A stretch of DNA of 64,000 nt. Source: Candidatus Flexifilum breve (GTDB lineage Bacteria; Chloroflexota; Anaerolineae; Aggregatilineales; Phototrophicaceae). Under the pieces are notes generated by a model. It did no database searches. It worked only from the letters and a program-made list of their open reading frames with translations, and was not told where the DNA came from. The stretch covers positions 434,001 through 498,000 of the forward strand of contig JADKGC010000005.1 in assembly GCA_016717205.1 (NCBI GenBank), written 5' to 3'. The stretch's first letter is position 1. Each line of letters starts with the position of its first letter. The translations under genes were made by a program, and so were the position numbers. This document shows positions 8,103-17,016 of the stretch, one piece after another.

Positions 8103-9766
8103 CGGATAAAAATCTCGAACTGATTGACGAAAGCTTCGAGATCGGCGTTTGGACGCAGCGCCAGCGCCTGACGATAGACATCAAGCGCGGCCTCCCATTG
8201 GCCAAATTCCATGTAGATCGCGCCCATCTGCTCATAGATGTCAGCATCCGCCGCAGTGTTGCTCAATTGCGAACGAACCGCTTCGGCGTCTTGAAGATGA
8301 CCGGGCGCTATCCAGTAACCTTGACCATAGGTGCCATAGTCGGTGACAAACTCTGGATACGCCATAAAACCCATCGAATAGTCGGCGAGCGCCATAGCAT
8401 ATTGGCGCTTATAGAGATCTATCGCGCCCCGCAACAAATACGCTACGGTGACAAAATCTGCCCGCATGCTGGTGTCAGTTAGAAACTGATCGACATCTGT
8501 CAGTGCCAGTTCGTACTGACCAAGCGCTATGTAGACCATGGCGCGATAGAGCAATGAAGTGAAATGATCATACAGATCAGCCTGCAGCAAAGAGGTATAT
8601 ATCGCTAAAGACTCCGTATAACGAGCTTCAAGTCCAAAGACATACGCTAGATTGTGAGCTGCATTTTCGTTATTCGGGTTAAGCGCCAGCGCCTGTTTGA
8701 GATCATTGATGCCCAGCTCAGTCTCCCCCCTTCGTAGATAGTTGAGACCACGCGCGGCATAGACACGATCATCGGTTGGATCAAGACCTATGGCATAATT
8801 GAAGTCAGCAAGGGCGGCCTCTGTGTCACCATATTCATTACTCATGATAATTCCACGTCGGAGGTAAGCGCCAACATAGAAGGGATCAATTTCAATAGCG
8901 AGGTTCAAATCATCAAGCGCGGCTTCAATATCACCTTGATCTTGATAGAATTGCGCCCGGAGATGCAGGGCGCCAACGTAATACGGATCTCGCTCAATCG
9001 CCCAAGAATAGTAAGTCAGCGTATCCGACGTCATATCATCATAGTGTGAGAAAATGAAGGCGGCACTTGCGTTCACCAACCCCCACTCAGGTACGAGATT
9101 CTGAGCACGAACGATATACTCCCGCGCTAAACCCCATCGATCCTGAAGCTGATAACTGATTGACATCCGATTGAGGACACCGGGCAGCACTGTACCTGCA
9201 TCAATTACACGTTGAAAGTTAAGTTCAGCTTGTACGCCGTCTCCACGGTCAAGAAAAGCTTTGCCAAGATATTCGTAAAGACGAGTCTCATCTGGTGCGA
9301 GTTCAATGGCTTGACTGTAATCGCTCACAGCTGCGGCGTAATCCTCGCGACTCAGGGAGATCGTTCCCCGGCGTAAATAGGCGCTCACGGCATTGGGATC
9401 ACTGCTAAGCGCCGCGTTGGTCTCTGCCAGCATTTGATCCAACGCAGCTTCAGAAAACAGAGCCAGCGTAAACTGGCCAGAAATTTTGGCCGGTACCCAG
9501 CCATATGCATTATTTTCTAGATACACCCATGTTTCGCCGGCTTCGCTAGAGACGACGGCCACAACCCGGGTTACCATGCCACCCCACAGTTCAGTGACAA
9601 TCGGGTGGGTTTCATCAGTGCCCGTCCGCACGGGCAGCACATCGGGGAGCACGATCACACGGTCCCCTTGCTGGAACGTGATGTCGTCTTGCGCGTTGAC
9701 AGGAAGTACAAGGATCAGGAGAGTAACAGCAACCCAGAGGACGGCAAATCGTTTCGCGCTGCGCAT
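8099..9766 (-). CDS. Secreted SH3b-TPR repeat protein
   Basis: The protein has 555 aa. Residues 1-26 form a signal peptide (hydrophobic LWVAVTLLILVLPV, then NAQ). An SH3b-like domain follows (about 30-95, VLPVRTGTDETHPIVTELWG to YGWVPAKISG). The rest is a run of roughly a dozen tetratricopeptide repeats with the usual A/Y...A..D...A pattern (for example AVSDYSQAIELAPD, ALADFNYAIGLDPT). It is probably an extracytoplasmic scaffold; no catalytic site is seen. The stop overlaps that of the convergent kinase gene by 4 nt. The DNA looks less GC-rich than its neighbours, which could indicate a different origin. Confidence 0.85.
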   Translation of the reverse strand: MRSAKRFAVLWVAVTLLILVLPVNAQDDITFQQGDRVIVLPDVLPVRTGTDETHPIVTELWGGMVTRVVAVVSSEAGETWVYLENNAYGWVPAKISGQFTLALFSEAALDQMLAETNAALSSDPNAVSAYLRRGTISLSREDYAAAVSDYSQAIELAPDETRLYEYLGKAFLDRGDGVQAELNFQRVIDAGTVLPGVLNRMSISYQLQDRWGLAREYIVRAQNLVPEWGLVNASAAFIFSHYDDMTSDTLTYYSWAIERDPYYVGALHLRAQFYQDQGDIEAALDDLNLAIEIDPFYVGAYLRRGIIMSNEYGDTEAALADFNYAIGLDPTDDRVYAARGLNYLRRGETELGINDLKQALALNPNNENAAHNLAYVFGLEARYTESLAIYTSLLQADLYDHFTSLLYRAMVYIALGQYELALTDVDQFLTDTSMRADFVTVAYLLRGAIDLYKRQYAMALADYSMGFMAYPEFVTDYGTYGQGYWIAPGHLQDAEAVRSQLSNTAADADIYEQMGAIYMEFGQWEAALDVYRQALALRPNADLEAFVNQFEIFIR

Positions 9767-9883
9767 GGTGATCCACCTTGAGCTATCGACCTCTGATCAT
9801 CTTACTCCAGATAATCATTTCGCACCGGGTAAATCGTGGGGTAAAAGCCTTTCCGCTGTGTCCCCGGTTTTGCTTGCAGGTCT

Positions 9884-10619
9884 TCATTCGCTAGGCTGCT
9901 TCGGCTCGACCTGCCGCAGATTTTCGTGGCGCGGCAAGATCTCGCCGGAGGCGGCGCGTAAGCGCAGCGTCACGATGGCGATCACGATCAGCGTGAGGTA
10001 GACGAGTCCCACGATCAGCATGACGCTCACACCGGGAATGATGCCGATATGCGCGCGCTGCACCAGTTCACCCCACGTTCCAATCGGCGTGGGGTACAAT
10101 GAGAGCTTCGCGATCCACGCCAGCAGCAGCACCATATAGATCCACAGGTAATTGCGCCGCAGCCGCCGTCCAAACGCCTCCCACGCGGAAATCGGGAAGC
10201 GCGGCACCAGCAGACTCTTCGCCAGCTTATCTGACCATTCCGCGCGCGGCTTGAACGGCGGAATGAGCATCGCCGCGTAGAAATCCGTCTCAATCAGGCG
10301 GACGCGATAGCTCCACAGCTCGTAATAGCGGTAGCGCCGCGCCTCGATGAACAGAAACAGCGTGATCAGCACCGAATTCAGGATGATGATGCTGTGATTG
10401 GTGTACTGGTCGCTGGAAGCCAAAGGTGATTGCCGCGCCGGTCGCCACGAGCGCCCAGTTCGTCGTCACGTCGAGACGGCTGCGCCAGGCATTCGCCCGC
10501 GCAATCTCTGCCCGGTAGAAGTGCACGAGCGCTGTATTGAATTCGGACGGTCGCAGCTTGTAACCGCGATACGTCCAGACCGAGGGCTCATTTGGTGAAT
10601 CTTGCATGAGAACAATCAT
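9884..10619 (-). pseudogene. DUF2270 membrane protein, interrupted by an apparent +1 frameshift
   Basis: Two overlapping frames together give one DUF2270 protein: the N-terminal part (10619 to about 10420) with YRAEIARANAWRSRLD and TNWALVATGAAITF, and the C-terminal part (about 10423 to 9884) with LFLFIEARRYRYYELW and RVRLIETDFYAAML, the family's most conserved stretches. The switch needs one base removed near 10415-10427, just after AAITF. At least four hydrophobic segments suit an inner-membrane protein. Either the assembly has a one-base insertion or the gene is broken; the intact motifs on both sides favour a recent event or error. Family function is unknown. Confidence 0.85.
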
Positions 10620-10642
10620 CCATCTTTGTCATTTCTTTCGTT

Positions 10643-10651
10643 ATTATAGCA
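10643..10651 (-). promoter_or_regulatory. Extended -10 promoter of the DUF2270 gene
   Basis: On the minus strand TGCTATAAT gives an extended -10 element (TGn plus a perfect TATAAT at 10643-10648). The predicted start near 10636 would leave a leader of about 17 nt to the ATG at 10619 or 29 nt to the in-frame ATG at 10607. No good -35 box is seen, as expected for extended -10 promoters. Confidence 0.55.
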
Positions 10652-10662
10652 AAGGTTGTCAT

Positions 10663-10690
10663 TTGAATTGTTAGCATTTTCACGTATGAT
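10663..10690 (+). promoter_or_regulatory. Possible promoter of the SH3b/FecR-like gene
   Basis: TTGAAT (10663-10668), a 16-bp spacer and TATGAT (10685-10690) precede the gene. Transcription would start near 10697, which excludes the GTG at 10694 as start codon and supports the ATG at 10724. It lies back to back with the DUF2270 promoter. Confidence 0.4.
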
Positions 10691-10723
10691 CATGTGGTAA
10701 GGGAAAGTAGAAGTTCAATCACT

Positions 10724-12151
10724 ATGGGCAAGGTCTCGCACGTATTCATCTGGCTGCTGCTCATGGCAGTCTTCAGCGTCCCCGTTACCGCTCTGGCGCA
10801 GGTCTGCACCGGGATTGTGCAGCAGGCACTAGAGGCGACCCATGCGCGGTGCGATGAACTGGGGACGAATCAGGCGTGTTATGGTCATGCGCGGCTGGAA
10901 GCTCAGCCGCAAGCCGGGCTGCCTGAATTCACATTTCAAGCGCCGGGCGACATCATCAACGTGACCGCGCTGCGCTCGCTGCGCCTGAGCGCGCTCGACG
11001 AACAGACGGGTATCTGGGGCGTCGCGCGGATGGCCGTACAGCCGAGCGCGCCGGATGTCGACCCCGGCGAACAGGTGACGTTTCTGCTGTTCGGGGATGT
11101 CGAAATTCAGAACTTGATCCCCCAACCCTCGGCAACCGCTGCCAGCGTGCTTTCACAGCTCAACGTGAATGTCCGCCGCGAGCCCTCGCTCGAAGCGTTT
11201 GTCACGCGGACGCTGGTCTCAGGGGAAGGTGTGGTGGCGCGCGGGCGCACAGAGGACAACCGCTGGCTGTATATCCAAACATCCGATGGAGAATACGGTT
11301 GGGTGAGCGCCCCGGCCATGCAGATCGAGGGCGGGATCGCTGCGGTCAATGCGATTGAACCGTGGACCACCAATTTTGGCCCTATGCAGGCGATTCGGCT
11401 GGAGACGGGCGAAGATGGCGTGCTGTGCGATGATATGCCGGAAAGCGGCGTGTTGATTCAGACGCCGGATGGCGTCGCCGAAGTCAGCCTGTGGATCAAC
11501 GAGGTGAAGGTGCGCCTCGGCTCGACGGCCTACATCCGCGCCGGACGCAACCGCGAGATGCGCATCACCATGCTCGAAGGTCAGGCGCAGGTCGAAGCGC
11601 AGGGCGAAACGGTGACCGCGCCCGCCGGAACTGAGCTCACAATTCAGCTGGATCAAAATCTCGCGCCCGTCGCGCCGCCGAGCGTCCCGCAGCAGATTCA
11701 AGCGCCGGTCAACAACCTGCCCGTCCAGGACTTGGAACGCCCCGTGCCCACCCTCCTGCCGACGGTCGTGCTGCCGACGCCCACGCTCATTCCGACGCTA
11801 ACGGAGACGCCGACCGCGCTCCCAACCCTCACACCGACCGATACGCCCACGATCACGCCGACGAATTCGCCGCTGCCCACCAACACGGACACGCCTACGC
11901 CCTCCCTGACTCCCAGCGATACGCCGCTGCCGCCGCCGGATACGCCCACGCCGACGACTGCCGCGTTCATTCCGCCAACGGCTACCCTGCTCGAACCATC
12001 CCCCGACCCGCCAACCCAGGTGATCAGCTACCAGCCAGCTATGCAGGGTCGCCAGTTATCACGCACGCCGCCGGGGCGAGGTCGTCGGGGTAACAGCGGC
12101 GGGGACAACAGGCATGGTCGTGGGAGCGCGCACGTAGGCGCAGGGGAGTAA
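10724..12151 (+). CDS. Secreted SH3b / FecR-like protein with Thr/Pro-rich C-terminal tail
   Basis: The ATG at 10724 places a signal peptide at the N-terminus (VFIWLLLMAVFSVPVTALAQ); the upstream GTG at 10694 would put ten residues before it and precede the probable transcription start. A Cys-containing N-terminal region follows, then an SH3b domain (LNVNVRREPSLEAFVTRTLV to DGEYGWVSAPAMQ), then a FecR-like beta domain (YIRAGRNREMRITMLEGQAQ, then EAQGETVTAPAGTELTI). The last 130 residues are Thr/Pro repeats (TPTLIPTLTETPT and similar), a flexible wall-spanning or linker region. It is probably surface-exposed; no enzymatic function is seen. A hairpin terminator follows. Confidence 0.82.
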   Translation: MGKVSHVFIWLLLMAVFSVPVTALAQVCTGIVQQALEATHARCDELGTNQACYGHARLEAQPQAGLPEFTFQAPGDIINVTALRSLRLSALDEQTGIWGVARMAVQPSAPDVDPGEQVTFLLFGDVEIQNLIPQPSATAASVLSQLNVNVRREPSLEAFVTRTLVSGEGVVARGRTEDNRWLYIQTSDGEYGWVSAPAMQIEGGIAAVNAIEPWTTNFGPMQAIRLETGEDGVLCDDMPESGVLIQTPDGVAEVSLWINEVKVRLGSTAYIRAGRNREMRITMLEGQAQVEAQGETVTAPAGTELTIQLDQNLAPVAPPSVPQQIQAPVNNLPVQDLERPVPTLLPTVVLPTPTLIPTLTETPTALPTLTPTDTPTITPTNSPLPTNTDTPTPSLTPSDTPLPPPDTPTPTTAAFIPPTATLLEPSPDPPTQVISYQPAMQGRQLSRTPPGRGRRGNSGGDNRHGRGSAHVGAGE

Positions 12152-12180
12152 GTCGGTTCTCGAAAGTGGAATATGAACAA

Positions 12181-12205
12181 ACGGGGCGCAGTGCGCCCCG
12201 TTTTT
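12181..12205 (+). terminator. Rho-independent terminator
   Basis: A 9-bp GC-rich stem (ACGGGGCGC with GCGCCCCGT, 3-nt loop) is followed directly by TTTTT. It lies 30 nt after the SH3b/FecR-like gene and just beyond the stop of the convergent kinase gene, so it may serve both, although the T-run favours the plus strand. Confidence 0.85.
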
Positions 12206-12210
12206 ATGCG

Positions 12211-15200
12211 TTAGGACTCCGCCCCGCACGTGGGCGCGTACGGCTCAGCGCCAAAGTAGATCGTCCACTCGTCGGCGGTCAGGTTCCGCCCGGCAATAGT
12301 GCAGGCACGTTCCAGCAAGCCCGCCGTCTCCAAATTAATCGGGTCGATCCAACCGTTTTGCCCGGCGGCGTACAGCGTCAGCCCGTGGAAGGCGAGGTGA
12401 TTCAGCCACCCGTCGCTGACCGGCAGCGGTTCGCCCAGCGCTAACCAGCGCTCCGTATCCCACAGCCGCAGCACACCCTGATGATCCGCGGTGGCGAGCA
12501 CCCGTCCGTCGCCGCTGAACGCCGCGCCCGCGACCCAATCCGCATGCCCTTCCAGCCGATGCAGCGCCGTGCCCGTCGCAAACTGCCACACGATGACAGC
12601 GCCATCGCGCCCGGTCGAAATGACCGAGGCGCCGTCCGGACTAAAGGTCAGGCTCATCACGCCATCGCTGTGACCCGCCCATGTCTGTGGGGTGGTGGCA
12701 TTCGGTCGCCACAGGTCGATCACGCCGCTGCGTTGACCAACCAGCACGGTCTGACTGTCCGGCGCGAACGTCACGCTGAGCGCAGCGCTCGGGTAGCGGC
12801 TGAGTTCCGCGCCGTCATCGACCGCGAAGACCGCCGCGCCGCCCCCACCCACCACGGCGATGCGCTGGCCGTCCGGGCTGTAGGCAATCTGCTGGATCAC
12901 GTCGACATTCGGGTTGAATTCGCTCAGGCGCGCGGTGGTCTGGGCATCCCACAGGCGGACGCGGCCATCATCCGCGCCCGTGGCGAGGACGGTTCCCGCC
13001 GGGTTGTAGCGCACCGCCGTCACCAGCCCCGCATATTCGCTGTCAATCACGCGGGGTTCAGCGGCTTCGGGCGCGCCGACGTACACGAGGTTATCGATCC
13101 CGGCGGCGGCGGTCGCATCCGGCAGCAGGTCAAACGCCTGAATCGCGCCGACCTGACGCCCGGTCGCCGGTGCCGCCCGCCAGCGCAGCACATAGGCATC
13201 CTCACCCGCCGAATACAGCGTATCGCCGGCAAACAGCACACTCCACACCGCGCCGCGCTGCCCGCGCAGCACCTGACCGTCGCCGGTAGCGAGATCCCAC
13301 AGGCGCACCGTGGTATCCGCGCTGCCGGATGCGAGACGCGAGCCGTCGGCGTTGAAGGCCAGCGCCCGAATCCAATTGGTGTGGCCGCGCAGCACCTGAC
13401 CGTCCCCGGAAGCCACATCCCACAGGCGCACGGTGTTATCGGCGCTGCCCGACGCCAGCAGCATTCCATCAGGCGAGAGCGCCAGTGCCAGCACCCAGTT
13501 GGTGTGCCCTTCCCAGATTCCGATCTCGTCCCCGGTTTCAAGATCCCACACACGGATCACGTTGTCCGCCCCCGCCGAATACAGGCGCGAGCCATCCAGC
13601 GCGAAGGCCAAGCCCCACACGGTATCCGTGTGCCCACGCAGTTCGCGGATCAATTCGCGGGTGTCAGTATCCCATAAGCGAATGACACCATCGTCCCCGC
13701 CCGAGGCCAGCACTGTGTCCTGCCACGCCAGCGCGCGCATCTCTGTATCTGTTCCAATGTCAATGGTCACGCGCGCGCCCCGGTCAGCGGTAGCGAACAC
13801 CTGAATCACGCCCCCCGCGCCCGCCAGCGCGATCTGACTCGCGTTGCAGGCCACGGCATTGATCGGCATAGCGACGGCGCGCACAGCGGCCGCACTGAGC
13901 GTCTCACCGCCCGCGTCCAAGACCTGCGCGACTCCGCCGCGTCCCGCGATGATAGTCTGCGTGCCGCACTGACTCAGCGCGCGTAAACTGCCCGCACCGG
14001 GGTACAGGAAGCCCTCCAAGAGCGGATTAGCCGTCAAGCGCGTGAACAGCGCGTTGCGGGCTTCGTACGTGTCGTGGACGGCCAGCGCTTCGACGCTCAG
14101 GAGCAGCGAGAGATCGACCTGTTCGGCAGCGCTTAAGCTGCCGGAGGCGAGTTCGCGCGATTTGGAGATGCGCGCTTCGCCTTCCGCCCGGCGCTGGCCG
14201 TCCACGGCGAAAATCGCGGAGAACACCGCGATCAGCGCGACCACCGCCAGCCCGGTAATGCCGATCTGCGTGCGCCGCCGCGCGCGCTGGCGCGCCGCCA
14301 CACTATCGAGCACGTAGCTGCGCTCGGCCTCGGTCAGTGTGAGCGTGGCGCTCGTCAGCAGTGGCTCAAAGGCGACCAACCGCGATCCGGTCGCCAAGTA
14401 GCTGGGGTCGCGTTTGGCTTTGTCCCACTCCGCCGCCACCGCCGTCAACGCGCTGCGCTGCCGGAGTTCGCCTTGCGCCTCATCGATCCAATGCTTCAGC
14501 CGATCCCACGTGGCGATCAACGCCTCGTGCGCGACTTCGAGCGTCGGCGCGCGCGTTTTGGCATCGTAATCGAGCGTGAGCAGGCGGCTTTCCACATACC
14601 GTTTGACCATCGCCTCGCGACCGCGAATGTGGCCGAGTTCGCTCAACAGCACGCGCCGCCGCGTCAGCGTGAACGGATCGACCAGCCGCAGCAGCACCTC
14701 ACGCGCCGCCGCCTGTTCGGTCGCATCCAGCCCCCCGTAGATCTCATCAGCGCGGCGCTGCAAAGCTCCGCTGATGCCGCCGCGTTCCTCATACACCTTC
14801 TTGGTGATCAGGTGGCCAATGCGCGCGTCGAACAATTCGCGCAGCGCATACTGGAGCAGCGGCAGCCCGCCCGGCTGATCGCGCACGTCTTCGATGATGC
14901 GCGCCACCAACCCCGGCTCATACTTAATCTGGTCGCGCTCGGCGGGCTTTTCGATCGCCTGCGTCATCTCGGCGATGCTCAGTGGCAAAATCACTTCGGT
15001 GTGCTCGGAAAGCAGCGGCGCGAAGTCGGGATAACTCAGCGGGCGGTCGTAGAAATCGGCGCGCAGCGTGAGCACAATATAGATGCACTCATCTTTGAGC
15101 GCCTTGAGCAGCGCGGCCAAAAACAGCTTGACATCGGCATGCTGGGTGAACAATTCTTCAAATTGGTCGATCACCAGCACGAGCGTGCTGTTCGGCGGCA

Positions 15201-16389
15201 GACCCGCCCGCCATTCACCGTTTTCCAACTGCGCATAGCTGATGCGCCCGGTATTGACCCCCCGCAGCGCATCGTCGAGCGCGACGAACGCCGTGCCCGC
15301 CTTCATCACCGCGTAGAACCACGTTTCTGAGCCGGGGAGCGCCCCCATGCGCAAGCGGGGCAGCACCCCCGCCAGCACCGCGCTCGACTTGCCCGAACCG
15401 CTCGCGCCGATGATGGCGACGAAGTGGTCCGCGCCCAAGCGCAGCACCACTTTATCGGCGAAGGCTTCGCGCCCGAAGAACTGATCGGCGTCGGCCTGAT
15501 CGAAGGCTTGCAGCCCGCGATACGGGTTTTTGACTTCCGGCGCGGGCGGCAGAATCCGCGTGGTGCTCTCCTGCTCCCCACTCGATAGGGTGATCTTGCC
15601 TACGGTGGTGATCTGGGGAATCGGCGCTTCGCCCACCACGCGGCGCAGTTCTTCGGCGAAGGTGAGCGGGTCTTTATAGCGATTCTCCGGCGAATAGGCG
15701 GTCGCCTTCCAGAGAATCGGGTTGATTTCGTAGGGGAGGTCGGGGCGCTCTTTTTGCACAGGCGGGAGCGGGTTTTGTTCCGGCAGTGCGCCTGTGAGCA
15801 GCTCATAGGTGATGATGCCGAGGCCGAACAAGTCGGTCTGCGGGCTGGCGATATCTTCGGTGAATTGTTCCGGCGCGGCATAGGCCGCGGTGCCGAAGCG
15901 TTCGCCCGTCGAGGGGAACCGCAGATCGCGCGCGATGTTGAAGTCGGCGAGATAGGCGTTGCCGAATTCGTCCAGGAGGATATTTTCGGGCTTCACGTCG
16001 CGGTGAATGACGTTGCGCAGGTGGGCAGCGTTGAGCGCCGCCGCCATCTGCCCGACAAGGCGCGCAACGCGGGTCGCTTCCAGTTTCGGCTGGTTCATGA
16101 GCACGCCGCGCAGATTGCCCCCGCGCAGGTAGCGCATCACCAGATACGCGCCGCCGGGGTCGCGCCAGTAATCGTAGAGCGGCACGATGTGCAGATGCTC
16201 CAACCGGGCGATCATCTGCGCTTCGATCTCAAAGCGGCGGATGAAATCGGGATGCGCGGCATATTCCGGCAGAATCACTTTGATGGCGACATCGCGTTCG
16301 AGTTCCGGCTGATACGCCTTGTAGACCGCGCCAAACCCGCCGATACCAATCTGCTCCGCGAGATCGTACCCTGCGATGTGTCCAGTCAT
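12211..16389 (-). CDS. Ser/Thr protein kinase - nSTAND1 ATPase - transmembrane helix - WD40 repeat protein
   Basis: The protein has 1,392 aa. Domain 1 (about 8-255) is a Hanks-type kinase: glycine loop IGIGGFGAVY, VAIK Lys37, HRDVKPEN with Asp131, and DFN (149-151) in place of the usual DFG; the APEQF segment is present. Domain 2 (about 289-690) is a STAND-type ATPase of the nSTAND1 kind: NPYRGLQAF and FFGRE entry motif, Walker A GASGSGKSS (328-336), Walker B LVLVIDQFEE (403-412). A hydrophobic helix near 710-730 (GITGLAVVALIAVFSAIFAV) may be a membrane anchor. From about 830 to 1365 there are many WD40 repeats, with LRGHTDTVW and SADNTVRLWD units. Such proteins sense a ligand through the repeats and signal by the effector domain. 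Its ATG overlaps the stop of the 16386-16904 gene by 4 nt. Confidence 0.95.
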   Translation of the reverse strand: MTGHIAGYDLAEQIGIGGFGAVYKAYQPELERDVAIKVILPEYAAHPDFIRRFEIEAQMIARLEHLHIVPLYDYWRDPGGAYLVMRYLRGGNLRGVLMNQPKLEATRVARLVGQMAAALNAAHLRNVIHRDVKPENILLDEFGNAYLADFNIARDLRFPSTGERFGTAAYAAPEQFTEDIASPQTDLFGLGIITYELLTGALPEQNPLPPVQKERPDLPYEINPILWKATAYSPENRYKDPLTFAEELRRVVGEAPIPQITTVGKITLSSGEQESTTRILPPAPEVKNPYRGLQAFDQADADQFFGREAFADKVVLRLGADHFVAIIGASGSGKSSAVLAGVLPRLRMGALPGSETWFYAVMKAGTAFVALDDALRGVNTGRISYAQLENGEWRAGLPPNSTLVLVIDQFEELFTQHADVKLFLAALLKALKDECIYIVLTLRADFYDRPLSYPDFAPLLSEHTEVILPLSIAEMTQAIEKPAERDQIKYEPGLVARIIEDVRDQPGGLPLLQYALRELFDARIGHLITKKVYEERGGISGALQRRADEIYGGLDATEQAAAREVLLRLVDPFTLTRRRVLLSELGHIRGREAMVKRYVESRLLTLDYDAKTRAPTLEVAHEALIATWDRLKHWIDEAQGELRQRSALTAVAAEWDKAKRDPSYLATGSRLVAFEPLLTSATLTLTEAERSYVLDSVAARQRARRRTQIGITGLAVVALIAVFSAIFAVDGQRRAEGEARISKSRELASGSLSAAEQVDLSLLLSVEALAVHDTYEARNALFTRLTANPLLEGFLYPGAGSLRALSQCGTQTIIAGRGGVAQVLDAGGETLSAAAVRAVAMPINAVACNASQIALAGAGGVIQVFATADRGARVTIDIGTDTEMRALAWQDTVLASGGDDGVIRLWDTDTRELIRELRGHTDTVWGLAFALDGSRLYSAGADNVIRVWDLETGDEIGIWEGHTNWVLALALSPDGMLLASGSADNTVRLWDVASGDGQVLRGHTNWIRALAFNADGSRLASGSADTTVRLWDLATGDGQVLRGQRGAVWSVLFAGDTLYSAGEDAYVLRWRAAPATGRQVGAIQAFDLLPDATAAAGIDNLVYVGAPEAAEPRVIDSEYAGLVTAVRYNPAGTVLATGADDGRVRLWDAQTTARLSEFNPNVDVIQQIAYSPDGQRIAVVGGGGAAVFAVDDGAELSRYPSAALSVTFAPDSQTVLVGQRSGVIDLWRPNATTPQTWAGHSDGVMSLTFSPDGASVISTGRDGAVIVWQFATGTALHRLEGHADWVAGAAFSGDGRVLATADHQGVLRLWDTERWLALGEPLPVSDGWLNHLAFHGLTLYAAGQNGWIDPINLETAGLLERACTIAGRNLTADEWTIYFGAEPYAPTCGAES

Positions 16390-16904
16390 GTCGTGATCAC
16401 CGCCATTGTGAGAGCGCTGGACGCCAGCAGATGGAACGCCGCCAACAGACGATCAATGTGGACGACTTGTCCTAAGGCTGGAACATTCGGCGAAACGTGA
16501 CTTAAATAGTCTAGCACCAAACGCAGTAGATCCGGCTGGAGCCGCACACGCAGGTCCTCTCGCTCGATCAGGATGCGCTCGCGCGTTTCGCTTTCGCCCA
16601 GCCAGCTCAGCATTTCTTCCAGTTCATTCATCAGGCGCACCACATCTTCGTGCTGCGCTCGCCAGCGGGGTAGTTCCCGCTCGGCAAACTGCAGCGCTGC
16701 CCCCGCGCCAGTCAGACACACCTGCAACCGCCCGTTTTCGCTGCCGATCTGCTCGATAATGAGAGGATCATCTTGCTCCCGAATGGTATCCGCGACGAGC
16801 TGCAGCACGGCCAGCGCCGACAAAAACGGAGTGACGGTGCGACCGAGGTAGTCCGGCGTCAGTGGATGCGGAGCGCGCGCGTCATCCAGAAACACACGGG
16901 TCAC
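16386..16904 (-). CDS. Unrecognised protein coupled to the kinase-nSTAND gene
   Basis: Two in-frame GTG codons (16910 and 16904) could start it; AGAAGG just upstream is better spaced for 16904, giving 172 aa. The protein is largely helical by pattern: a hydrophobic stretch (VTPFLSALAVLQLVADTI), an amphipathic acidic middle (HEDVVRLMNELEEMLSWLGE, then RERILIEREDLRVRL) and a hydrophobic C-terminus (LLAAFHLLASSALTMAVITT). I recognise no family. The 4-nt overlap with the kinase gene suggests a dedicated partner made in fixed ratio, for example an adaptor or sensor. It is divergent from the TIR gene. Confidence 0.75.
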   Translation of the reverse strand: MTRVFLDDARAPHPLTPDYLGRTVTPFLSALAVLQLVADTIREQDDPLIIEQIGSENGRLQVCLTGAGAALQFAERELPRWRAQHEDVVRLMNELEEMLSWLGESETRERILIEREDLRVRLQPDLLRLVLDYLSHVSPNVPALGQVVHIDRLLAAFHLLASSALTMAVITT

Positions 16905-16938
16905 GAACACCTTCTTTCAAATTTCATTACGAGTACCG

Positions 16939-16984
16939 GATTATAACATGGAATCGATTCGCCACAGGTTTTTATGTTATCATC
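16939..16984. promoter_or_regulatory. Imperfect inverted repeat in the divergent kinase/TIR promoter region
   Basis: GATTATAACAT (16939-16949) and ATGTTATCATC (16974-16984) are complementary at 10 of 11 positions, separated by 24 nt. They lie in the 112-bp gap between the two divergent transcription units, so one regulator could bind here and control both. It may also simply reflect AT-rich promoter sequence. Confidence 0.35.
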
Positions 16985-17016
16985 GCTCTAGAATACACCA
17001 GCGCCAGAGGAACTGT

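Noticed and set aside
11740..12030. ACGCC/ACACC-rich microsatellite-like stretch (also at 1-90)
   Set aside because: In frame it encodes the Thr/Pro linker of a secreted protein, and the codons vary, so it is coding rather than a simple repeat.
12481..13677. Repeated sequence blocks that look like DNA tandem repeats
   Set aside because: They are WD40 repeats seen at the DNA level; spacing of about 120-130 nt matches the protein repeat.
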